DNA of 12,880 nucleotides from an uncultured bacterium. Its GTDB lineage: Bacteria; Cyanobacteriota; Vampirovibrionia; Gastranaerophilales; Gastranaerophilaceae. The stretch covers positions 1 to 12,880 of the forward strand of contig CAMAGQ010000038.1 in NCBI GenBank assembly GCA_945833895.1. The letters are read 5' to 3'. A program made the translations under genes and the position numbers. Below the pieces are notes generated by a model. That model saw nothing but the letters and a program-made list of their open reading frames with translations. It did not search any database and was not told the origin of the DNA. This document shows positions 6,997 to 12,880 of this stretch, in pieces. Every line of letters starts with the position of its first letter. The stretch's first letter is position 1.

Positions 6997-7045
6997 TCCT
7001 CAACTCTTCTGATTGCTTAGTTGCCTCTCTTTTGAGAGGCTTTTC
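6997..7045 (+). ncRNA. Possible small RNA ending at an orphan terminator
   Basis: A strong + strand terminator lies in a gene-free, divergent intergenic region, so something should be transcribed into it. A weak candidate promoter is TTCACA (6964-6969) with TATATT (6985-6990; 15-bp spacer). It would give an RNA of about 50 nt with a first stem CAACT/AGTTG (7001-7005 with 7019-7023) followed by the terminator hairpin. Promoter strength and boundaries are uncertain; the terminator is the firm part. No known RNA family is recognised. Confidence 0.25.
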
Positions 7046-7049
7046 TTTT
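7023..7049 (+). terminator. Strong intrinsic terminator without an upstream gene
   Basis: GCCTCTC (7023-7029), a TTTT loop, then GAGAGGC (7034-7040), followed by TTTTCTTTT. This is a textbook rho-independent terminator on the + strand. The minus-strand side is followed by AACTAAG rather than a U-run, so it is directional. It sits upstream of the PilZ promoter and insulates that operon from any upstream transcript. Confidence 0.85.
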
Positions 7050-7058
7050 CTTAACATT

Positions 7059-7087
7059 CTGACTTAATTTGCTCTTTATTGTATAAT
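7059..7087 (+). promoter_or_regulatory. Promoter of the PilZ / PLP-enzyme operon
   Basis: CTGACT (7059-7064), a 17-bp spacer, then TATAAT (7082-7087). Predicted start is about 7094, giving a leader of about 26 nt that carries GGAAAGG just before the ATG at 7120. It lies downstream of the orphan terminator. Confidence 0.6.
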
Positions 7088-7119
7088 AATCTATATTTAT
7101 TCATTTGGAAAGGTTAAAG

Positions 7120-7710
7120 ATGAGAGAATTAGTTGTAGAAAATCAGGAAATATTGGTAATCCCTAACGATTTTACAAAAGCGTGCAAGGGAAAAGTTACA
7201 TCGGTCAGTGCGGGAGAGTTTACTCTTGAATTGGATAAAGAGCCAAGTGGCATGCTCGTTAATGTCTTTTGTGAATTTTACACGCAGACAAGTCATGGTA
7301 AATTGTATTTTGACTCGTTCCCTAAGTCTATTGAAGGTAAAACTCTTGTTATTGCAAGTCCTGCAAAACATAAATTCCTTCAGCGTAGACAGTACACACG
7401 TATTAAATACTACAACGAGTTATCTCTGAATAAAGATGATAAGTCAATTTCTATCACTACACTTGATATTTCGGCAGGCGGAATGAAATTGAAAACTTCT
7501 GAAAATATTGATATTAACGGCACTTATGCTGTAACATTACCACTATCTGATACAGTGGCACTCGGTTGCAGTTTTGAGCCGATAAGAGTTGAGCGTGATA
7601 ATAAAAGCGGTTATACGGTTTCAGGTCAATTTGTTTATGCATCTCCTCGTGACCGTATGATTTTGACTCAGTATTGTGCAAAAAGAAGTGTTGAGATTAA
7701 AAATAAGTAA
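7120..7710 (+). CDS. PilZ domain protein, probable cyclic-di-GMP receptor
   Basis: Product of 196 aa, soluble, with no signal peptide. The C-terminal half is a PilZ domain with both parts of the cyclic-di-GMP binding signature: QRRQYTR (R90 and R94 of RxxxR, plus R89) and DISAGG (D116, S118, G121 of (D/N)xSxxG). The N-terminal 85 residues form a beta-rich domain resembling the YcgR N-terminal flagellar-brake fold (KGKVTSVSAGEFTLEL... VFCEFYTQTSHGKLYFDS), so the layout is YcgR-like. The family act as cyclic-di-GMP-controlled adaptors for motility, adhesion or enzymes. The ATG at 7120 is chosen over an upstream TTG because GGAAAGG precedes it at ideal spacing. It is first in an operon, and the PLP enzyme starts 9 nt after its stop. 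Confidence 0.88.
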   Translation: MRELVVENQEILVIPNDFTKACKGKVTSVSAGEFTLELDKEPSGMLVNVFCEFYTQTSHGKLYFDSFPKSIEGKTLVIASPAKHKFLQRRQYTRIKYYNELSLNKDDKSISITTLDISAGGMKLKTSENIDINGTYAVTLPLSDTVALGCSFEPIRVERDNKSGYTVSGQFVYASPRDRMILTQYCAKRSVEIKNK

Positions 7711-7719
7711 GGTTTTGAG

Positions 7720-8757
7720 ATGAGTTTAGTCGAGTTACTTTCAAAAAAAACTTCCAAAGTTCTTTATACAACCCCAAGTCACGGGCAAAAGTTTTTTATA
7801 TATGAACCGTTAAAGGACATGTACAAAATTGATATCTCTGAAACAGAATGCCATAACCCGCAAGAGGCGTTATCGCAGGCTGAAAAATATGCGGCATCTG
7901 TTTATCAAACACGTTCTACTTCGTTTTTAACAAACGGGTCTACAAGCGGAATTATTGCGGCTGTCATGTCTTGTACTTCTGTTGGTGATAAGGTTTTAAT
8001 CGCATCAAATTCGCATCCGTGTCACTTTAACGCCGTCAGACTTGCAGGAGCAAGAGCCTTAACCTACAATCTTGAAGTTGACCCTGATTGGGGTGTGCCA
8101 TTAGAGGTTAAACCGGAGCAGATTGATTACTATTTAAGCCGTTACAATATCAGAACGGTTATTATAACTTCTCCGTCATACGAGGGGATAATTTCGGATA
8201 TTGAAGAGATTAAACTTATTTGTGAAAAGCATGAAGCATTCTTGATTGTTGATGAAGCTCACGGGGCTTTGTATCCGTTTTGTCCGCTTTTGCCGTTGTC
8301 TGCTGTTAATATCGCAGATTTTACGGTTCAATCTCTGCACAAAACTGCGGGCGGGTTAAATCCTACAGCACTGCTGCATTGTAATTGCGATATTGACGTG
8401 AAACCTGCACTGGACTTGATTACGACAACTTCACCGTCGTACCCGTTACTTGCATCAATTGAGGCAAATATTAACTATCTGAATTCCCGTGAAGGCAGAA
8501 AAGAAATCTACACACTTGTTGAAAAACTTGATAAACTTCAGAAAAAATGCGATGGCTGTGAATTTTTCGGTGATGACCCGACTAAGGTTCTTATCAGAGT
8601 TCCGGAGGTATCAGGGTATGAACTTTCTGAAATGCTTTACAACGATTTCGGCATAGAAGATGAAAAAACAAACGAAAAATCAACAATGCTTCTTTGCGGA
8701 CTGGGTACAGATTCTAAAAAAATCGATAAACTTTACAACGTGTTGTCAAAATTATAA
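7720..8757 (+). CDS. Short PLP-dependent enzyme of the Orn/Lys/Arg decarboxylase fold
   Basis: Product of 345 aa of the fold-type I family that includes bacterial Orn/Lys/Arg decarboxylases and YaaO/SpeA-like proteins. Visible motifs are TPSHGQ (18-23), ETECHNPQEAL (41-51), TNGSTSGI (71-78, phosphate-binding), SNSHPCHF (96-103), VDEAHGAL (177-184, with D178 for the PLP nitrogen) and QSLHKTAGGL (204-213, with K208 as the Schiff-base lysine). It is shorter than YaaO-type proteins (about 480 aa) and far shorter than inducible decarboxylases (about 700 aa): there is no N-terminal wing domain and only a reduced C-terminal domain (about 285-345). The usual RNxHKS PLP-stacking motif is changed to SNSHPC. 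PLP binding is likely; the amino-acid substrate, or even decarboxylation itself, is not certain. It is in an operon with the PilZ gene. Confidence 0.85.
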   Translation: MSLVELLSKKTSKVLYTTPSHGQKFFIYEPLKDMYKIDISETECHNPQEALSQAEKYAASVYQTRSTSFLTNGSTSGIIAAVMSCTSVGDKVLIASNSHPCHFNAVRLAGARALTYNLEVDPDWGVPLEVKPEQIDYYLSRYNIRTVIITSPSYEGIISDIEEIKLICEKHEAFLIVDEAHGALYPFCPLLPLSAVNIADFTVQSLHKTAGGLNPTALLHCNCDIDVKPALDLITTTSPSYPLLASIEANINYLNSREGRKEIYTLVEKLDKLQKKCDGCEFFGDDPTKVLIRVPEVSGYELSEMLYNDFGIEDEKTNEKSTMLLCGLGTDSKKIDKLYNVLSKL

Positions 8758-8844
8758 AAAACGTACCATTATTTGTTTTGATAAGGATAATTTCTTAGAT
8801 TTTCGAATGTATGCAAGTTTAGCACGTTAATTGTAATAAATACT

Positions 8845-8880
8845 AAAATAGACTTCTTGAAGACCCAGAAAGTCTATTTT
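8845..8880. terminator. Bidirectional intrinsic terminator between convergent genes
   Basis: AAAATAGACTT (8845-8855) pairs perfectly with AAGTCTATTTT (8870-8880), an 11-bp stem with a 14-nt loop. A/T runs on both sides let it end the PilZ-PLP operon from the left and the lytic transglycosylase transcript from the right. The 87 bp before it (8758-8844) hold nothing I can identify. Confidence 0.85.
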
Positions 8881-8882
8881 TA

Positions 8883-9587
8883 CTATAAATAATTTGCAAG
8901 GATATTTTTTACGTAATTCTGAGTTTCTTTGTACGGGGGAACGCCTGAGTATTTGTCAACCGCCCCCGGGCCTGCGTTATATGCGGCAAGGGCCAAAATA
9001 ATATTTCCGTTATATTTATCAATCATTGATTTTAAATATTTTACTCCGCCTTCGACATTTTGAACAGGGTTATAAGGATCTTTAACCCCCAGCGATTTAG
9101 CGGTTGAAGGCATTAACTGCATCAAGCCTATCGCTCCGACTTTTGATTTTGCGTTTACTTTAAACCCTGATTCTTGTTTAATCAGTGCTTGAACAAGTTT
9201 TTCATCAACCCCATATTTTTGCGAAACCTGATTTATCATCCCCAAAAGTTGTGCTTTGTTTGGATTTGGAGTGTCGTTACCGTAATCAGACTTCACGCTT
9301 TGCAACAACTGCTGCATCGCAAGGTTTGAAATGTTATCCTTATTATAAATACGGCTGTCAACATCTAACGATGTATTATTAAGCAGCAAAGAGCCGAAGT
9401 TTCCGGCTGTTGTGTTTGATAGAACTTTTTCAAAAGATTGAACACTGCTTTTATCCTGCGGGTAAATCGTGTTGATATCGTTAGTTTTTACTGAATGGTC
9501 AACAAAATTGTTCAATTTTGCAGCACGCTGCATTGCCTCTGTTCTTCCGCCTGTATTCAATAAACTCTGTATCATTTCTGAAAACAT
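8883..9587 (-). CDS. SLT-domain lytic transglycosylase without signal peptide
   Basis: Product of 234 aa (242 if the upstream ATG at 9611 is used). The C-terminal 125 residues are a goose-type SLT domain (Slt70 C-terminal type) that cleaves peptidoglycan between MurNAc and GlcNAc: LVQALIKQESGF with catalytic E139 (131-142), GAIGLMQLMPSTA (151-163), NVEGGVKYL (177-185), AAYNAGPGAV (201-210), and a closing NYVKNIL. The N-terminal 110 residues are polar, rich in Asn and Ser, and show no domain. No hydrophobic signal, lipobox or membrane segment is present, which is odd for a cell-wall enzyme. The protein may leave by a non-Sec route (flagellar or pilus export, or lysis) or associate with an assembly machine. 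The ATG at 9587 is preferred because a TATAAT overlaps the upstream ATG and GGGAGG lies in front of this one. Confidence 0.87.
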   Translation of the reverse strand: MFSEMIQSLLNTGGRTEAMQRAAKLNNFVDHSVKTNDINTIYPQDKSSVQSFEKVLSNTTAGNFGSLLLNNTSLDVDSRIYNKDNISNLAMQQLLQSVKSDYGNDTPNPNKAQLLGMINQVSQKYGVDEKLVQALIKQESGFKVNAKSKVGAIGLMQLMPSTAKSLGVKDPYNPVQNVEGGVKYLKSMIDKYNGNIILALAAYNAGPGAVDKYSGVPPYKETQNYVKNILANYL

Positions 9588-9595
9588 GACTTCTA

Positions 9596-9605
9596 CCTGC
9601 CTCCC
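9596..9605 (-). promoter_or_regulatory. Ribosome binding site deciding the start of the lytic transglycosylase
   Basis: GGGAGGCAGG on the minus strand offers GGGAGG 12 nt and AGG 8 nt before the ATG at 9587. The upstream ATG at 9611 has only AGGG 10 nt away and overlaps a TATAAT. Confidence 0.4.
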
Positions 9606-9609
9606 ATAC

Positions 9610-9681
9610 ATTATAAGTTTACCCTAAAACTCTATTTAATGTATCCACCAAATGATTTAAGGTTTTTACAGAAAATGTCAA
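9610..9681 (-). promoter_or_regulatory. Promoter region of the lytic transglycosylase (two candidates)
   Basis: Candidate A is TATAAT at 9615-9610 with a poor -35; it would start transcription near 9603 and force use of the ATG at 9587. Candidate B is a perfect -35 TTGACA (9681-9676) with only a loose -10 (TTAAAT, 9660-9655, 15-bp spacing); it would include the longer start at 9611. The sequence does not decide between them. Confidence 0.35.
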
Positions 9682-9705
9682 GGGGTAAATATGGAAAGTT
9701 ATAAT

Positions 9706-10761
9706 TTACTTAATCAGCATGCAATCGCCGTAGCTGAAAAATCGGTATTCGTTCGCAATGGCTTCGTTATAGGCTTTAAATATGAAATCTTTTCCCGCAA
9801 GTGCACTAACAAGCATTAACAAAGTTGATTTTGGCAGGTGAAAGTTTGTTATTAAGTTGTCTACCACATTGAACTTATACGGCGGATAAATGAATAATTC
9901 TGAATGGTCTTTGCACGCTTGTATTTTACCGTATTTTTTGAAGGCTGTTTCCAGTGTTCTGACTGTTGTTGTCCCGACTGCAACCAATTTTTTGCCGTTT
10001 GCTTTTGCGTTATTGATTTTGTCTGCTGTTTCTTGTGATATTTCAAAGGTTTCTGAGTGCATTTTGTGGTCTAAGATATTTTCGCATTTTACAGGGCGGA
10101 AAGTTCCCAATCCGACATTCAAAGTAACGTACGCAATCTCAACCCCTTTTGCTCTCAACTTTTCAAGGATTTCTTGAGTAAAATGCAAACCTGCTGTCGG
10201 GGCGGCAACAGAACCCTCATCACGTGCGTAAACAGTTTGATATCTTTCTTTATCAAACTGTTTTAATTCTTCCTTGTTTAATTTTCGTTCAATATACGGC
10301 GGAAGCGGAATATTTCCGACTTTATGCAAAATTTCAAACAAATCACCGTCATATAGAAGTTCTATCAGCCATTCGCCGTCATCTTCAAGCCTTTTTACCG
10401 CTTTGATTTTTAATTCATCCGAAATCGTAATAACCGTTTCGGGCTTAATTTTCTTTGACGGACGGATTAAACAACTCCAAAATTCACCTTCTTGAAAGGT
10501 TTCATCTTTTTCCAATAAGAATACTTCGATTTTCGCACCTGTATCTTTTGTGCCGTAAAGTCTTGCAGGCATGACTTTTGTATCGTTCAATACAAGAATT
10601 GAATTTTCGTCGATATAATCAAGAATATCGTAAAAGTGCTTATGCTCAATTGTTTGCTCTTTACGATTAAGCACCATCATCTTTGAGTTTTGACGTTTAT
10701 CGGCAGGCATTTGTGCTATTAAATTTTCAGGAAGTTCGTAGTCAAATTCAGAAATATTCAT
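9706..10761 (-). CDS. queA: S-adenosylmethionine:tRNA ribosyltransferase-isomerase
   Basis: Product of 351 aa, the normal length for QueA. QueA transfers the ribosyl part of SAM to preQ1 already in the wobble position of tRNAs (GUN anticodons), making epoxyqueuosine. Conserved blocks appear in order: DYELPENLIAQ (7-17), LNDTKVMPARL (58-68), GNIPLPPYIER (149-159), SVAAPTAGLHFT (184-195), VGLGTFRPV (216-224), AVGTTTVRTLE (261-271), YPPY (292-295), ITNFHLPKSTLL (304-315) and the C-terminal YRFFSYGDCMLI (339-350). The ATG at 10761 has AAGGA about 5 nt upstream and gives the canonical N-terminus; an upstream GTG at 10785 lies in the terminator hairpin and is rejected. No other queuosine genes lie nearby. 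The start lies only 21 nt beyond a strong terminator hairpin. Confidence 0.97.
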   Translation of the reverse strand: MNISEFDYELPENLIAQMPADKRQNSKMMVLNRKEQTIEHKHFYDILDYIDENSILVLNDTKVMPARLYGTKDTGAKIEVFLLEKDETFQEGEFWSCLIRPSKKIKPETVITISDELKIKAVKRLEDDGEWLIELLYDGDLFEILHKVGNIPLPPYIERKLNKEELKQFDKERYQTVYARDEGSVAAPTAGLHFTQEILEKLRAKGVEIAYVTLNVGLGTFRPVKCENILDHKMHSETFEISQETADKINNAKANGKKLVAVGTTTVRTLETAFKKYGKIQACKDHSELFIYPPYKFNVVDNLITNFHLPKSTLLMLVSALAGKDFIFKAYNEAIANEYRFFSYGDCMLIK

Positions 10762-10782
10762 ATTTATCCTTCTAAATAAAAT

Positions 10783-10805
10783 CACTCCAAATAGGCTTTG
10801 GAGTG
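10783..10805 (-). terminator. Intrinsic terminator between yidC and queA, possible attenuator
   Basis: CACTCCAAA (10783-10791) and TTTGGAGTG (10797-10805) form a perfect 9-bp stem with a 5-nt loop. On the minus strand it is followed by ATTTTATTT. It lies 19 nt past the yidC stop and directly before the queA ribosome binding site, which follows the U-rich tract. The + strand side is followed by TTTTGG, so weak reverse activity is possible. Confidence 0.8.
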
Positions 10806-10824
10806 TTTTGGTTATTGTTATAGT

Positions 10825-11904
10825 TTATTTATTATTAGCGTCTTTTGCGTTCTTTAACTCGGAATCGTCAACGGCTGCTTTTTTCAACTCGTCTTCACGT
10901 TCCATTTGTTTATTTATAATAACTGTTTGTAATATTTGGATTAAGTTACTTGTAACCAAATATAGTAAAACTCCGGCAGGGATTGGAATTACAACAAACG
11001 TACCGATAATCATAAGCGGCATAAATGTTCCCATTGATTTTTGCAATGCTTGCTGTGTCGGATCCATGTTGTCGTTTTTGTTCATTGCCATCATTACTCT
11101 TTGTGAGATAACCATTGTTATTGCAAATAAAGCGATTAACAGCAATACATCCCAGTGCCAAGTTTTGTTAACCGGAACTGTCGGAACTGTTGCAACAAGT
11201 TCACCTTCTTTTCTGTCAAAGGTCAAAGTTTCGTTTTCTCTTATGTTGCTATTAGTTACAGTCAATTCTGCTTTTTCGATTTTATCAAGTTCGCTGTATT
11301 TCAGGTCGATATGGTCAAGACTTACTGATAAATCTACATCTTCACCCGGTTTCAATTCGCCGACAGTTTCGACCGCTTTTGCAGGGTCTTTAACTTTTAC
11401 CTTAGTATTGGTGCCGTCTTTAAAATATACAACCGCATTGTTGCCAAGGATAAATCTGTCGCCTGTAGAAGCCCCGATTACACCGTTTTCGGAAATTCCT
11501 GCAGTTGCTCTCATTGTGGTTGCCAAACTCTTAACGAATAAGAATTGTTGGTCGCCTGCAACTTGTATAAATTGCGGACTTATTAACGCTGAATACAACA
11601 GGATAAAAATAGGCATTTGGATTAACAAAGGCAAACATCCGCCCATCGGGTTGAATTTATGCTCTTTGTAAAATTCCATCAATTTTTGTTGCATTCTTTG
11701 CGGATCTTTTTGATATCTGTCTTGAATTGCTTTGATTTTAGGTTGTAGTGACTGCATCATTTTCATTGAACGCTGTTGTTGAACGTTCAAGTGCCACATT
11801 CCGCCTCTTACAATGATTGTCAATATTATAATAGCAAGTCCGTAATTGCCTACGAGATTTGCAAGTTTAGTTAAAAACCAAATTGTTCCTGTAATAAAAT
11901 CCAC
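10825..11904 (-). CDS. yidC: YidC/Oxa1/Alb3 membrane insertase with large extracytoplasmic insert
   Basis: Product of 359 aa that inserts and folds inner-membrane proteins, alone or with SecYEG. Core features: R33 (TIIVRGG), the groove arginine; a cytoplasmic helical hairpin with QQQRSMKMMQSLQPKIKAIQ (42-61) and YKEHKFNPMGGCLPLLIQMPIF (79-100); then membrane segments at about 90-108, 250-270, 292-306 and 308-330, and a charged tail (333-359). The N-terminal P1 domain of proteobacterial YidC is absent, as in Gram-positive and cyanobacterial/chloroplast types, and there is no lipobox. Between membrane segments 2 and 3 lies an unusual, beta-rich insert of about 135 residues (113-248). GAGGG lies 8 nt before the ATG. 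The gene is not beside rpmH/rnpA; its upstream neighbour is leuC. Confidence 0.95.
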   Translation of the reverse strand: MDFITGTIWFLTKLANLVGNYGLAIIILTIIVRGGMWHLNVQQQRSMKMMQSLQPKIKAIQDRYQKDPQRMQQKLMEFYKEHKFNPMGGCLPLLIQMPIFILLYSALISPQFIQVAGDQQFLFVKSLATTMRATAGISENGVIGASTGDRFILGNNAVVYFKDGTNTKVKVKDPAKAVETVGELKPGEDVDLSVSLDHIDLKYSELDKIEKAELTVTNSNIRENETLTFDRKEGELVATVPTVPVNKTWHWDVLLLIALFAITMVISQRVMMAMNKNDNMDPTQQALQKSMGTFMPLMIIGTFVVIPIPAGVLLYLVTSNLIQILQTVIINKQMEREDELKKAAVDDSELKNAKDANNK

Positions 11905-11938
11905 TTCTTATCCCTCATCTATATTTCTAAACCAGTTA

Positions 11939-11956
11939 GCCTAAATATTTCTAGGC
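11939..11956 (-). promoter_or_regulatory. Hairpin at the predicted 5' end of the yidC mRNA
   Basis: On the minus strand GCCTA (11943-11939 complement of TAGGC at 11952-11956) gives a 5-bp stem with an 8-nt loop. It starts at the predicted transcription start. No U-run follows, so it is not a terminator; a 5' stem that slows mRNA decay is a possibility. Confidence 0.3.
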
Positions 11957-11962
11957 AGGTAA

Positions 11963-11991
11963 ATCGTATCACGAGCATGGCTGTTTAACAA
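11963..11991 (-). promoter_or_regulatory. yidC promoter
   Basis: Minus-strand TTGTTA (11991-11986), exactly 17 bp, then TACGAT (11968-11963) preceded by TGA (extended -10). Predicted start is about 11956, giving a leader of about 50 nt. The -35 is one arm of the inverted repeat at 11986-12002. Confidence 0.5.
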
Positions 11992-12002
11992 GTTAATTGT
12001 TA
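11986..12002. promoter_or_regulatory. Inverted repeat over the yidC -35, candidate operator
   Basis: TAACAA-GTTAA-TTGTTA has perfect 6-bp arms and a 5-bp centre, and the left arm is the -35 element itself. A second nested palindrome, TTAAC-AA-GTTAA (11985-11996), overlaps it. No U-run follows on either strand, so a terminator for leuC is unlikely. Confidence 0.35.
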
Positions 12003-12031
12003 CCTAATATTTGAAAGATTTACATTACTTT

Positions 12032-12880
12032 TTATAAAGTTTCGCAAATGCAGCCTTTTATAGCCGAGCAAGCTGCAACATAAGGCGAAGAAAGGTAGAT
12101 AAAACCTTTTGTGTTGCCTAATCTGCCTTGGAAGTTTCTGTTTTGAGTTGTTAAACAAACTTCACCATCTGCAAGAATTCCGGCATGAATACCTACGCAA
12201 GGTCCGCACCCAGGGGGTAAGATTACGGCATTTGCATCCATAAAGATTTCAAGCAGCCCTTCTTTTAACGCTTGTTTGTATATCTCACGAGAAGCAGGGC
12301 AAATTAACATTCTTACACCTTCGTGAACTTTTCTGCCTTTGAGAATTTTTGCAACTGTTCGCATATCTTCAATTCTGCCGTTTGTACAAGTTCCTACATA
12401 AACCTGATTAACCTTAACGTCGTGTAATTCTTTTGCTAATTTGGTGTTATCAACTGTATGCGGGCATGATACGGTCGGTTCAATGTCTTCGGCATTTATT
12501 TCGATTATTCTTTCATAAACAGCGTCCCTGTCAGGTTTGATTGAACTGAATTTGTCCCCTCTGCCTTTTGAATTCAGATATTCTTTGGTTTTATCATCAG
12601 CAACAAAAAGTCCGCATTTTGCACCGGCTTCAACAGCCATATTTGCAAGCGTAAATCGTTCTGCCATCGGCATATTTTCTATAGTTTCGCCAGTAAATTC
12701 GAGTGCTTTATAGGTTGCGCCGTCAGCGCCAATCATTCCTATCAGGTGAAGCATCAAGTCTTTTGAACAAACATTTTCTCTGAATTTCCCGTTTACTACA
12801 ATCTTAAAGGTTTGCGGAACCTTTAACCATGTTTTTCCTAATGCCATAGCAACTGCAACATCAGTCGAGCCCATGCCTGT
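12032..12880 (-). CDS. leuC: 3-isopropylmalate dehydratase large subunit (partial, N-terminus beyond window)
   Basis: The C-terminal 282 residues are present; the gene runs off the right edge, and the family length of about 420 suggests about 140 residues are missing. LeuC with LeuD isomerises 2-isopropylmalate to 3-isopropylmalate in leucine synthesis, using a [4Fe-4S] cluster. The three cluster cysteines are visible in VGTCTNGR and PPGCGPCVG, along with the aconitase-family blocks GSTDVAVAMALGKTW, MAERFTLANMAVEAGAKCGLF and NRNFQGRLG. It resembles the shorter archaeal/Thermotoga-type LeuC, and homoaconitase-type activity is the main alternative. The C-terminus carries extra cysteines (AACSAIKGCIC). 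No leuD follows within the window, and no clear terminator follows the stop codon. Confidence 0.93.
   Translation of the reverse strand, partial: TGMGSTDVAVAMALGKTWLKVPQTFKIVVNGKFRENVCSKDLMLHLIGMIGADGATYKALEFTGETIENMPMAERFTLANMAVEAGAKCGLFVADDKTKEYLNSKGRGDKFSSIKPDRDAVYERIIEINAEDIEPTVSCPHTVDNTKLAKELHDVKVNQVYVGTCTNGRIEDMRTVAKILKGRKVHEGVRMLICPASREIYKQALKEGLLEIFMDANAVILPPGCGPCVGIHAGILADGEVCLTTQNRNFQGRLGNTKGFIYLSSPYVAACSAIKGCICETL

Noticed and set aside
9691..9819. 42-residue + strand ORF with a good AAGGGG ribosome binding site, antisense to the 3' end of queA
   Set aside because: Most of it mirrors the conserved QueA C-terminus, the peptide resembles nothing known, and no convincing + strand promoter precedes it. 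Only ribosome profiling would change this.
10762..10785. GTG start extending QueA by 8 residues
   Set aside because: It falls in the terminator stem and lacks an SD, whereas the ATG at 10761 has AAGGA at good spacing.
10762..10824. preQ1 riboswitch upstream of queA
   Set aside because: Neither the C-rich aptamer loop nor the A-rich tail of class I is visible; the hairpin is a simple perfect-stem terminator.
10808..11671. Long open frame (287 codons) on the + strand opposite yidC
   Set aside because: It lies wholly antisense to a confidently identified yidC, its translation is a low-complexity hydrophobic/serine-rich mirror, and it has no ribosome binding site of note.

Overview
The window is AT-rich chromosomal DNA from a bacterium. 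It is densely packed with compact, mostly housekeeping genes, and I see no insertion sequence, phage, CRISPR array, tRNA or rRNA. Several things suggest an uncultured gut-type, cyanobacteria-related lineage (Melainabacteria/Vampirovibrionia, e.g. Gastranaerophilales): the low GC, a short YidC without the proteobacterial P1 domain, a TlyA-type rRNA methylase, PilZ and Orn/Lys/Arg-decarboxylase-fold proteins, and small secreted proteins I do not recognise. That placement is inference from protein style only; a low-GC Firmicute-like lineage cannot be excluded.

Region 1 (1-1643, + strand): tatD and tlyA overlap by 11 nt and form a small operon. It runs tail-to-tail into the next group, with the two stop codons overlapping. 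Region 2 (1640-6855, - strand, transcribed right to left): a secreted hypothetical protein and a four-helix membrane protein (PF04020-like), then HU with its own promoter and terminator, then dedA with its own promoter, then polA with its own promoter, and last a secreted hypothetical protein translationally coupled to polA. Region 3 (6847-7119): a divergent intergenic stretch with opposite promoters and a strong + strand terminator that no annotated gene explains.

Region 4 (7120-8880, + strand): a two-gene operon of a PilZ (cyclic-di-GMP receptor) protein and a short PLP enzyme of the Orn/Lys/Arg decarboxylase fold. It ends at a bidirectional terminator shared with the convergent gene. Region 5 (8883-12880, - strand): a soluble SLT lytic transglycosylase with no signal peptide, queA (queuosine), yidC (membrane insertase with an unusually large extracytoplasmic insert) and the C-terminal two thirds of leuC, which runs off the right edge.

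Promoters are recognisable (-10 TATAAT-like, often with an extended TGn; -35 TTGCAA/TTGCAT/TTGATT/TTGTTA) and several intrinsic terminators are clear. The functions group into nucleic-acid maintenance (PolA, HU, TatD), RNA modification (TlyA, QueA), envelope biology (YidC, DedA, SLT, holin-like protein, two secreted proteins) and metabolism (LeuC, the PLP enzyme). I do not see a complete novel defence or biosynthetic system. The best leads are the YidC insert, the PilZ/PLP pair, the orphan terminator (possible small RNA), and the terminator tucked against queA.
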